A stretch of DNA of 64,000 nt. Origin: UBA5239 sp031548025. GTDB taxonomy: Bacteria > Verrucomicrobiota > Lentisphaeria > Victivallales > Victivallaceae. Within the stretch, counting starts at the first letter, position 1. Each line of letters starts with the position of its first letter. Under the pieces are notes generated by a model, which worked only from the letters and a program-made list of their open reading frames with translations, had not been told where the DNA came from and ran no database searches. This document shows, piece after piece, positions 9,261 to 17,150 of the stretch. The stretch covers positions 14,668-78,667 of the forward strand of contig JAVBRM010000071.1 in NCBI GenBank assembly GCA_031548025.1, given 5' to 3'. The position numbers were made by a program, and so were the translations under genes.

Positions 9261-9289
9261 TTGACAAACAATCAACGCCGCGTTATAAT
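9261..9289 (+). promoter_or_regulatory. Sigma-70 promoter of the rightward GntR operon
   Basis: TTGACA (9261-9266), a 17-bp spacer and TATAAT (9284-9289), all consensus. The start codon at 9317 leaves a leader of about 20 nt. Confidence 0.88.
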
Positions 9290-9313
9290 ATATCCTAAAA
9301 TAATATAGGATAT
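9290..9313 (+). promoter_or_regulatory. Operator-like palindrome at the start of the GntR transcript
   Basis: ATATCCTA and TAGGATAT face each other across 8 bp, directly after the -10 element. The AGGA of the right half also serves as ribosome site for the ATG at 9317. A bound regulator would block both the promoter and the leader, which fits autorepression by the gene product. Confidence 0.7.
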
Positions 9314-9316
9314 AAC

Positions 9317-10393
9317 ATGACAAAATTAAACCGTATGGAAATGCGCGCACAATTGCGGCATCATTTTTTGGAATACGCGAGGCTCCACGCGGCGGCGGAC
9401 GGACGTATTCCCACAGTGATTGAGCTGTGCGAGGCACTGGGAACAACGAAAAACACGCTCCAACGGTGCATGAATGATCTGGTCAATGAAAAAATACTGA
9501 CGCGAAGGTCACGCAAGGAAGGGATGTTCCTTGCTCCAAAAAATTGTTTTGTCATTGGACTTATGTTTGAATCAGGCGGAACGATGGAATACCTCAACCA
9601 GCCGTCCTGGATGGCCGGTTTTTGCGCGGAGATCTCGAAAAACAGGCGTTTCCTGATCCGCTTCGTCCAATGCGCCAACATTGATACCGCGCCATTGATC
9701 ATGCATAAATACGGACTTGATGCGATCGTTTTCAAGACAATTCCTCCGGACAAGGCATTGAAACTTCATGCTTCCACCCCGGAAACGGACCGCGCCAGAT
9801 TCATTTACAATTTCAATACCAACCTGGATTCAACCTCCGGTGAATTCAATTCCGGAATGAACGTCATTGTAATGGACCAGGAAAATTGGGCGCGTCATCT
9901 TGTGCGCGAAGCCGTCCGATGCGGATGCCGCAGTCTCTTTCAATGCGGTACGAAAGACGCCATAGCGGAATATTATGCGGACGAAGCCATGAAACTCGGC
10001 CTTCCATGGACTCCAGACCGGCTTCTTTCAACCCCGCGCGATATTGCAAAGCGCCTGCCCGAATTGATCGACAAATACAACGTTGACGCGTTTCGTTGCG
10101 CCGGCGGCATCTTTCGTGAGACGCTTTTTCCGGTGCTGCGCAAATATCCTGACTTCAAACCGCTGATTCTGTCGTACGAAAATCTCCCCCTCACCGAATT
10201 TCTACATGAAAATCCGTGGGCCAGGATATGCTACCCGTTCAGCGAAACGCTTGAGGAATTCACCTACAGGATGGGTGTCGAGACGGCACAGAAAGCCATG
10301 GAAGCAGCTGAAAACGGCAAACTGTTCGGCTACCAGAAAATGGCGATAAAAACCAAGCATTTAACAGATAACATATCAGGACAGAAAAAATGA
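9317..10393 (+). CDS. GntR-type transcription regulator with LacI-like sensor domain
   Basis: 358 residues. The N-terminal winged helix is seen at about 15-75 (IPTVIELCEALGTTKNTLQRCMNDLVNEKIL), and the rest looks like a periplasmic-binding-protein sensor. Sequence similarity to the divergent regulator at 8024 is low. The ATG has AGGA 6 nt upstream. The stop overlaps the next start (ATGA), so it is translationally coupled to the large secreted protein it probably controls. A palindrome at its own promoter suggests autoregulation. Confidence 0.85.
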   Translation: MTKLNRMEMRAQLRHHFLEYARLHAAADGRIPTVIELCEALGTTKNTLQRCMNDLVNEKILTRRSRKEGMFLAPKNCFVIGLMFESGGTMEYLNQPSWMAGFCAEISKNRRFLIRFVQCANIDTAPLIMHKYGLDAIVFKTIPPDKALKLHASTPETDRARFIYNFNTNLDSTSGEFNSGMNVIVMDQENWARHLVREAVRCGCRSLFQCGTKDAIAEYYADEAMKLGLPWTPDRLLSTPRDIAKRLPELIDKYNVDAFRCAGGIFRETLFPVLRKYPDFKPLILSYENLPLTEFLHENPWARICYPFSETLEEFTYRMGVETAQKAMEAAENGKLFGYQKMAIKTKHLTDNISGQKK

Positions 10394-13155
10394 AAAAGCT
10401 TATTCTCCTTATCGCAGTGGTTTTCGAGCTGATTTTGTACGCAGGCGTCGAAACGGTCAAATTTCCCACACTTGACAAATGGACGCCGTCCGGCGGCGCG
10501 CAAGTCAGGAGCGCTCCAAAAGGCGGCCTCGTCCTACAGGACGGTAAACTCTCACTGGACACGCGCTTTCAGACCAAATACGGCGAATGCGCTGTCGTAA
10601 CAGCGCGATACACAGGAGAAGGACGTCTGCGCATGGCCTTCACGGAATACGACGCGAACAATAAAAAGGTCGCCGGAAAACTTTATGATTTTTCCAATCC
10701 GCGCAATGAACTCCACTCCCGTTCGACAACTTTCGACGTGACCCATAAAAATACCGTATCTTTCGGATTTGAGGTAATGGCGGATAAAAACAACTCCCTC
10801 GCGGTTCAGGAGCTCATGCTCCGCCGCATGTTCGGCGAGGAGAACGCGCTCTATTCTCCCGTGCTCAACCGCGAACTCTGGCAGGAACGCATTCAAGGCG
10901 TAAATCTCGCGGCGGGTCTTACGCTTAAATTCATTCCCGAGCCGGATTATCCCCTCACCCGAGACAAAGGTACGGACGCTACCGACCTCACAGACGGCAA
11001 ACTCAGTACACACTTTCGTGACTATATCTGGTTTGACTCCGCCTCTGTGGGATGGAATCAAAAGCACAAACAGTGTAAGATTATCGCCGATTTCGGTTCC
11101 GTAAAAAAAATTGACCGCGCCGTCATGCGCATATGCGGCGGTAGAATCGATCCACACCACGGTTACGGCTGGTTCCCCGATCTTGCCGAAGTTTGGGTCA
11201 GCCGCGACGGAGAAACCTGGTATCGCACCTCGTCGCTTAAAAAGGTCAAAGTCAACGAACGCGCCGACGCCGACTGGAAAAATCTCTATTATCTGCCGGA
11301 AATAGAGGGCGATGAAGCACCTGCCTATGTTCACCCGTTCCAGTTCGACGTCAATGCCGAAGCCCGTTATCTCGCACTCATATTCTCAAAAAGAGAGACC
11401 CTTTTCATTGCCGACGAACTTGCGATCATCGAAGGCTCCGGCGCGCGACAAGACTTCAATTCCGCATACACCACCGTCCCGAATCCGCTGCTTTTCAATA
11501 CGGATCCTATCGTGACTCCATACTATCCTGAATTCTACGTCCCGCGCGAACTCATGCTCCCGAACTGGTTCAAGCTTGAAGATCATGACAAACTCACCCA
11601 GGCGCGGATAACCTACAGTGTCAACTTTCCCGAACAGATCTCATACACCCCGGACACCGAGGGCTGGCCCGCTCTCATGCGCGAACTTGTCAAAACGGAA
11701 AAGAAAGACGGGCGCGTCATCTACAATTTCAAGTGCATGACCGACCCCCAAAGCGTATCGCGCGCCAAAACGTTCGGGCTGGGTCCGTTCTATTTCCGCG
11801 CGGAGGCGGACATCCCCGCAAAAGAAAAATATGTCGAATTCTCAACTTCCATCGACGACGGGCAGCCGACCGTCAGACGCATGAAACTCAACATCATAGA
11901 CATCCCCAGAGTTCCCGGCACCAGGCATCTTCTGCTTTCGACCCCGTGGTTTCCCCAGCGCATCACGGCTTCCTGGCCGAATTTCATCGATTCCGCCAAA
12001 CATATCGGAATCAACGGCTCCGGTTATCATGAAATACTCAGCGAAAAACACAAACCGTTCGTAGCCGCGCTCAGAGCCAATGGTTTCAAGATACTCGGCG
12101 TGCCTGCCACCAATGTGAAAATCATCATCGAAAAAGAAATCACAAACTCGATGAAGGGACAACAACCGAGTGCGATCAATGCCGCCGTCACCCGCGAAAT
12201 CGATTCGATCAAATGCGACAACCATGCGACGGTCAAAGTGCACAATACGGTCTGTCCGGCTTATCGCGGCAAATATTACCAACTTCTCTGCGACACCGTC
12301 GAAACTCAACTGAGAAGCATTCAACCGGACATCCATCACCTCGACTATGAACTCTGGTTCGCACCCAGGGCATTTAAAACATGCACTCGCTGCGACGCGC
12401 TCCGCAAATCCGAAAACATGGACTGGCCGCGATACGCCGAATGGGCCATGGCCGATTTCTACAAAGGCATCATCGAAGCCGCGCGCAAAGCGTGTCCGAC
12501 CGCCCGCGTCGGAAGCTACATGTACTGCGCGGACCGCAAACAAAACGTCGACGGCAAGGAATTTCCAATATTCGGCTTCAAATATCTTTTTCCGAAACTC
12601 CTCGACGAAGCCCACACACCTTATTACGGCCTCAACCCGGCTCAAGTCAACAGGCGGGTACGCGCCAATCTGGCCGCAATCGGCGACCCGACAAAGATCG
12701 TCGCTTATCTGACTGCCGGAATAGGCGCATATTACACCGACAACATGGGAGAAAATACCAAGTTCGAACTCGTCGAAGCCTACATGAATGGCGCCTACGG
12801 GATCGCGTACTATTCGGTCCGCAGTTTTTCCTCGCCCGTCGATTTCCTTTATGTCGCCGAAGGCATGAAGGCGGTCGCTCCCCATGACGAATTTCTCATC
12901 CGCGCGCCGCTCGATTTCGACTTAAAAGGCTCGAACCCGAATCTGACCTATACGCTCCGGAAACTCGGAGGAAAGGGTCTTGTCCTGGTCGGAAACTACG
13001 GAACCATGAAAAGCGCGAAAACATTTCTGCCGCTCGCCGGGCTTGTTTCGGCAAAGGACTGCTTCTCCGGTGCCCCGGTACCTGTCGGCGAAAGCGGACT
13101 CGAACTTGAAATACCGGGCGACAAAGCACGGTTTATCGAACTGAAATTCAAATAA
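10390..13155 (+). CDS. Large secreted protein with discoidin-like module and hydrolase-like barrel, function unknown
   Basis: 921 residues with a signal peptide (about 1-20). A region near 195-350 reads like an F5/8 type C (discoidin) carbohydrate-binding module, for example IIADFGSVKKIDRAVMRICGG and EVWVSRDGETWY. The part from about 510 to 860 looks like a TIM barrel and contains HHLDYELWF followed by the cysteine pair CTRC, an arrangement also seen in the large protein at 3755. I do not recognise a named CAZy family; a glycoside hydrolase role is inferred from the build and from the cassette. It lies between a GntR regulator (overlapping by 4 bp) and a pseudopilin (15 bp downstream). Confidence 0.6.
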   Translation: MKKLILLIAVVFELILYAGVETVKFPTLDKWTPSGGAQVRSAPKGGLVLQDGKLSLDTRFQTKYGECAVVTARYTGEGRLRMAFTEYDANNKKVAGKLYDFSNPRNELHSRSTTFDVTHKNTVSFGFEVMADKNNSLAVQELMLRRMFGEENALYSPVLNRELWQERIQGVNLAAGLTLKFIPEPDYPLTRDKGTDATDLTDGKLSTHFRDYIWFDSASVGWNQKHKQCKIIADFGSVKKIDRAVMRICGGRIDPHHGYGWFPDLAEVWVSRDGETWYRTSSLKKVKVNERADADWKNLYYLPEIEGDEAPAYVHPFQFDVNAEARYLALIFSKRETLFIADELAIIEGSGARQDFNSAYTTVPNPLLFNTDPIVTPYYPEFYVPRELMLPNWFKLEDHDKLTQARITYSVNFPEQISYTPDTEGWPALMRELVKTEKKDGRVIYNFKCMTDPQSVSRAKTFGLGPFYFRAEADIPAKEKYVEFSTSIDDGQPTVRRMKLNIIDIPRVPGTRHLLLSTPWFPQRITASWPNFIDSAKHIGINGSGYHEILSEKHKPFVAALRANGFKILGVPATNVKIIIEKEITNSMKGQQPSAINAAVTREIDSIKCDNHATVKVHNTVCPAYRGKYYQLLCDTVETQLRSIQPDIHHLDYELWFAPRAFKTCTRCDALRKSENMDWPRYAEWAMADFYKGIIEAARKACPTARVGSYMYCADRKQNVDGKEFPIFGFKYLFPKLLDEAHTPYYGLNPAQVNRRVRANLAAIGDPTKIVAYLTAGIGAYYTDNMGENTKFELVEAYMNGAYGIAYYSVRSFSSPVDFLYVAEGMKAVAPHDEFLIRAPLDFDLKGSNPNLTYTLRKLGGKGLVLVGNYGTMKSAKTFLPLAGLVSAKDCFSGAPVPVGESGLELEIPGDKARFIELKFK

Positions 13156-13170
13156 AAGGAGTTTTGGCAA

Positions 13171-13911
13171 ATGAAAATAAAGCCCTTGAAACAACGGTCC
13201 CGAAAAGCAGATTTTACCCTCATTGAACTCTTGATAGTGGTCGCGATCATCGCAATCTTAGCGGCTTTGCTACTGCCGGCGCTGAACAGCGCGCGAGAGA
13301 AAGCCAAACGGATATCGTGCGCGAACAACTTCAGACAGATAGGGTTCCAGTGGCAGGCTTACGCGGATCAGTACAATGGATGGATCGTGCCGAATTACAC
13401 TGTCGCGTCGCCGTCATTTTTCTATAGATTCAGCATGTCGCTTCTTTCTGACCATTCCGGACTGTTGGGCAATGCACTCAAATGGGATTGCCGAAAACGC
13501 GGCTACAGCAAGAGCTTCACATGCCCGACTGAAAAATGGGTGATCGATTACGATAATAGCGGAGCGAATTCATATTTCTCCTTTACCCATTACGGCCCCA
13601 ACTCCTGGCTGTCCGGCAGAATCAATGCTGACGGAACCACCGAGTACATGCACACCCTCGTATCTTTAATTACGCCCTCGAGTGTGATAACCTACACGGA
13701 ACTTCACGCCTATGCAGGGTATTACGTTGAACAGCCGATGAATGTGGCGGTCCGGCATGAGGGCGGATGCAATTTCCTGTTTGCCGATCAGCATGTCGAA
13801 TGGATGACTTCCGCAAAATTTCGCTCCCGCAAGGACAACATCAATGACGGTGTTCAGAATAAATCGCCGCATTGGTGGCTCCCCTTGTATACCGGTTTCA
13901 AACTGTTGTAG
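13171..13911 (+). CDS. H-X9-DG type pseudopilin
   Basis: 246 residues. The N-terminus has FTLIELLIVVAIIAILAALL behind a basic leader. The C-terminal motif is HEGGCNFLFADQH, which keeps the H-X9-D spacing but has Gln for Gly. It follows an AAGGAG ribosome site and is the last gene of the rightward GntR cassette. The gene order is a mirror of the leftward cassette with the last two genes exchanged. Function is unknown; export by a pilus-like or type II secretion assembly is likely. Confidence 0.9.
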   Translation: MKIKPLKQRSRKADFTLIELLIVVAIIAILAALLLPALNSAREKAKRISCANNFRQIGFQWQAYADQYNGWIVPNYTVASPSFFYRFSMSLLSDHSGLLGNALKWDCRKRGYSKSFTCPTEKWVIDYDNSGANSYFSFTHYGPNSWLSGRINADGTTEYMHTLVSLITPSSVITYTELHAYAGYYVEQPMNVAVRHEGGCNFLFADQHVEWMTSAKFRSRKDNINDGVQNKSPHWWLPLYTGFKLL

Positions 13912-14005
13912 GTTCGAAAAAATTGCCATTTTCGTGGAGAATATATTGATTTTAAGCAAAATGACAGTATCATAAATGGAATTAAACAACCAGAGGATAC
14001 TCAGA

Positions 14006-14800
14006 ATGAAATCAATTATATTTGCTTTTCCGGAAGGACGCCGCAAGGCCTTGACCATGAGTTATGACGATGGAGTCGTCGAAGACCGTCAGTTGGTCGC
14101 CATTTTCAATAAGTACTGCCTCAAAGGGACTTTCCACCTGAACGGTGGTTTGCTGGACCGTGGGAACCATCTTTCCGCCGCCGAAATCGCGGAATTGTAC
14201 CGTGGGCACGAAATCTCATGCCACAGTTCAACCCATCCTTTCCTGGAGAGGACGCCGGAAATCAATATATTGAACCAGATTGTCGAAGACCGGAAGATCC
14301 TGGAAAAATGCGCAACTTACCCGGTCCGCGGCATGTCGTACCCCTACGGCACCCACAGTACCAAGGTCAGGGAAATCTGTGCCGCCGCCGGAATCGTTTA
14401 TTCCAGGACGACCGCCAGCACCGGCAATTTCGGACTGCCGGACAACTGGCTGCAATGGCATCCGACCTGTCATCATTCCCACGATGTCCTTGCCAAAAGC
14501 GAAGTATTCAAAGCCTCGAAATATGACTTTGCCCTGTTCTACGTCTGGGGTCACAGCTATGAATTCGACCGCAACAATAACTGGGAATTAATTGAAGACT
14601 TCTGCCAAAGCATCGCTTTCAACGACGATATCTGGTACGCCACCAATATCGAAATTTACGATTACGTGGAAGCACTGCGCCGCCTGGAATTCTCCGTCAG
14701 CGGCGACATCGTCCGCAATCCGTCCTTCATGCCGGTATGGCTGAAAGTCGAAGGCGAAATCATCAAAATCGACGGCGGCACAAACGCTTCGCTCCAGTAG
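14006..14800 (+). CDS. Polysaccharide deacetylase family protein (NodB-like)
   Basis: 264 residues without a signal peptide. The NodB fold is indicated by the metal-site motif SYDDG (Asp21/Asp22) and by HSSTH (His73 and His77), the H-X3-H pair of carbohydrate esterase family 4. It probably removes acetyl groups from an oligosaccharide inside the cell. The ATG has AGAGGA 8 nt upstream. A plausible weak promoter (TTGATT, 16 bp, TATCAT) lies in the 94-bp gap before it, so it may be separate from the pseudopilin cassette. Its TAG stop abuts repeat R3. Confidence 0.85.
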   Translation: MKSIIFAFPEGRRKALTMSYDDGVVEDRQLVAIFNKYCLKGTFHLNGGLLDRGNHLSAAEIAELYRGHEISCHSSTHPFLERTPEINILNQIVEDRKILEKCATYPVRGMSYPYGTHSTKVREICAAAGIVYSRTTASTGNFGLPDNWLQWHPTCHHSHDVLAKSEVFKASKYDFALFYVWGHSYEFDRNNNWELIEDFCQSIAFNDDIWYATNIEIYDYVEALRRLEFSVSGDIVRNPSFMPVWLKVEGEIIKIDGGTNASLQ

Positions 14801-14896
14801 AAAGTTAAAAATCCAAGGTTTAAAGTTGAAAGCAAAGAAAAGCACATAACCTCCCCGCTTTCAACTTTCAACTTTCAACTTTAATCTTTAATCTTT
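14801..14896. repeat. Inverted 7-bp tandem repeats (R3) between converging stop codons
   Basis: The right arm has six heptamers, CTTTCAA three times and then CTTTAAT-like units. The left arm around 14819-14834 pairs with it (TAAAGTTGAAAGC). It begins right after the deacetylase stop and provides the stop codon TAA of paaK on the other strand. It could act as a bidirectional terminator. Confidence 0.7.
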
Positions 14897-16195
14897 AAGA
14901 TTGCGGAGGTCGTTGACACGCTTGACTTTTCCCATTGAACGCTCCAGCGTATTGGGAGCGACCAATTCGATGTCGAAACGCAATCCGGTCACCGAATTGA
15001 TTTCGCGGTCGATGCGCTGTTTGAGTCCCTGCATTTCATTCATGCGGTCGGAGAAATCTTCCGGCCTCATTTCCACTCTCACCACCGCCCGGTCGGTATT
15101 CTTGGGACGGGTCAGTTCGATCAGATAATGCGGCGCGGCGCCGACCCTGAGCAGGGCTTCTTCGATCTGCGACGGAAAAACATTGACGCCGCGGATAATC
15201 ATCATATCGTCGGTACGGCCATAAACACGTCCCATCCGCCGGGTGGTCCGTCCGCATGGACACGGACTGCTTTCGAGCGCCGCCAGGTCGCGGGTACGGT
15301 AACGGATGATCGGCATGGCTTCGCGGGTGATCGCGGTGATAACCAGCTCGCCCTGTTCGCCTTCCGGCATTTCTTCGCCGGTTTCCGGGTTGATGCACTC
15401 GACGATGAAATGGTCTTCCTGGATATGCATCCCGGTATGATAAATACAGTCACCGCTGACCCCGGGCCCGATCACTTCGCTCAGGCCGTAATTGTTGTAT
15501 GCTTTGATCCCCATCGCTTCTTCGATGGCGAACCGCATGCTCTCTGTCCAGGTTTCCCCGCCGAAGAAAGCCATTTTCAAGTTCAGGGTTCCGGGTTTGA
15601 TACCGGCTTCCGCCAGCGCGTCGGCCAGGTTCAGCGCATAACTCGGGGTACAGATCAGTGCGTCCGGAGCGGCATCCTGCAGCATCAACAACTGCCGGGC
15701 GGTATTGCCGGAGGAAACCGGAATCACCGCAGCGCCGACTTTTTCGATACCGTAATGCAAACCGAAACCGCCGGTAAAGAGCCCGTAACCAAACGATACC
15801 TGGGCAATATGCTCGCGGCGCAATCCGCCGGCTACCAGGAAACGGGCGCAGAGATTGGCCCAGGTTTCCAGGTCGTTGGCGGTATAGCCGCAGAAAGTCG
15901 GCTTGCCGGTAGTTCCGCTGGAGGCATGAATACGAAGCAAGTCGGATTTGGGAACGGCAAGCATCCCGAAGGGATAATTACGACGCAAGTCGTCCTTGAC
16001 CGTAAAAGGAAGTCTTTTCAGGTCATCCAGTGACTTGATCGAGTCCGGCGTGATTCCCATTTCCGCGAATTTCTCGCGATACAACGGAACGTTGAGGGCT
16101 CGCTGAACACACTGTTTTAACCGTTGCACTTGCAGTGCGCGGATTTCCGTCTGCGGCATTGTTTCCACCGCTTCCCAAATCTTGATCTCTGACAT
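14888..16195 (-). CDS. paaK: Phenylacetate-CoA ligase (AMP-forming)
   Basis: 435 residues, normal for PaaK. It activates aryl-acetates to CoA thioesters with ATP in the cytoplasm. The adenylate-forming motif SSGTTGKP lies near residue 93, and the later motif YRTRDL and a C-terminal ligase subdomain are present. It ends the operon with iorA, iorB and an ACT protein. There it may run toward CoA esters, or in reverse to conserve energy from aryl-acetyl-CoA made by IorAB; the direction cannot be told from sequence. The last codons and the stop run into repeat R3. Confidence 0.93.
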   Translation of the reverse strand: MSEIKIWEAVETMPQTEIRALQVQRLKQCVQRALNVPLYREKFAEMGITPDSIKSLDDLKRLPFTVKDDLRRNYPFGMLAVPKSDLLRIHASSGTTGKPTFCGYTANDLETWANLCARFLVAGGLRREHIAQVSFGYGLFTGGFGLHYGIEKVGAAVIPVSSGNTARQLLMLQDAAPDALICTPSYALNLADALAEAGIKPGTLNLKMAFFGGETWTESMRFAIEEAMGIKAYNNYGLSEVIGPGVSGDCIYHTGMHIQEDHFIVECINPETGEEMPEGEQGELVITAITREAMPIIRYRTRDLAALESSPCPCGRTTRRMGRVYGRTDDMMIIRGVNVFPSQIEEALLRVGAAPHYLIELTRPKNTDRAVVRVEMRPEDFSDRMNEMQGLKQRIDREINSVTGLRFDIELVAPNTLERSMGKVKRVNDLRNLKD

Positions 16196-16210
16196 CTTAT
16201 TACCTGATTC

Positions 16211-16645
16211 TTATTTAAATAAATCCATTTCCTTGATCGTATCGATTTTCTCTGCTTCGAGCGCGGCAATCGCCTTGTCGTGATCCGCGAAACGGAAAAC
16301 CATAATCGCCTTGTCGCCGGTGCCGAAGGTAAACGCATACATATATTCGACATTTACGCCGTGTTTGTCCAGGGCCTCAAGGATATCGGCCAGGCCGCCG
16401 GGGCGGTCATCCACCGTCAGGGCGATCACGTCGGTGACTTTGACTACAAAACCGGCGGCGCTGAGCACCTCGCGAGCGGCTTCCCATTCCTTGACCAGCA
16501 GCCGCAGGATACCGAATTGCTCGGTGTCGGCCAGCGACAACGTACGGATGCTGATGTTGGCCTTTTTCAAGGTCTGGCAGATGGCGTTGATGGCGCCGGA
16601 TTTGTTTTCCAGAAAAAGCGACAGTTGGTGGATTTTTGTACTCAT
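16211..16645 (-). CDS. ACT-domain protein (tandem ACT, amino-acid sensing)
   Basis: 144 residues made of two ACT-type units (about 3-70 and 72-140), without a catalytic domain. ACT units bind amino acids. The family is commonly found beside iorAB and paaK and is presumed to sense an aromatic amino acid. The ATG at 16645 follows GAGGAG with an 8-nt spacer and is preferred over an upstream in-frame start that would overlap iorB. The spacing of 14 bp on either side shows it is part of the operon. Confidence 0.88.
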   Translation of the reverse strand: MSTKIHQLSLFLENKSGAINAICQTLKKANISIRTLSLADTEQFGILRLLVKEWEAAREVLSAAGFVVKVTDVIALTVDDRPGGLADILEALDKHGVNVEYMYAFTFGTGDKAIMVFRFADHDKAIAALEAEKIDTIKEMDLFK

Positions 16646-16659
16646 GGCAACTTCTCCTC

Positions 16660-17139
16660 TCAATTTAAAGATTCATAGCCGAGCTTAAATGCGGCAATAT
16701 TCATTTCATGGAGCTTTTCCGGCAGCGATTTTTTGACCGTTTCCAGCCACAATTCTTCCGGGAAATCCAGTTTCGAGCTCAAAGCCCCCAGCAAAGCCAC
16801 GTTCAATGATTTGGGATTGGCAAGCTGTTTGACGTCGATCATGGACGGCGCGATCAGGCATCCGCCTTTTTTCAATTTGCCCTCGTTGACCGATACCTGG
16901 GTCTCGTCCAGCACCACCAGGATATCGGCTTCGCCGTCCGGTACCATCGGGCTGGCGACCTTTTTGCCATAACGGACGTCGCTGGCCACAGAACCGCCGC
17001 GCTGGCTCATCCCGTGCACTTCACTTTTCTTCACATCCAGTCCGGCCGCGAAAGCGACTTCCGCCAGGATATCCGACGCTTTCAACACGCCCTGCCCGCC
17101 GAGTCCGGCAAATACTACATTCATTACTCTATCATTCAT
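16660..17139 (-). CDS. iorB: Indolepyruvate oxidoreductase subunit beta
   Basis: 159 residues. Gamma-type domain of 2-oxoacid:ferredoxin oxidoreductases, with the N-terminal FAGLGGQGVL nucleotide-binding-like motif. With IorA it converts aryl pyruvates made by transamination of Trp, Phe or Tyr to aryl-acetyl-CoA, reducing a low-potential electron carrier. The length is slightly short of the usual 190-200. It starts 11 bp after iorA behind a GAGG site. Confidence 0.93.
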   Translation of the reverse strand: MNDRVMNVVFAGLGGQGVLKASDILAEVAFAAGLDVKKSEVHGMSQRGGSVASDVRYGKKVASPMVPDGEADILVVLDETQVSVNEGKLKKGGCLIAPSMIDVKQLANPKSLNVALLGALSSKLDFPEELWLETVKKSLPEKLHEMNIAAFKLGYESLN

Positions 17140-17150
17140 AAAAACCTCGC

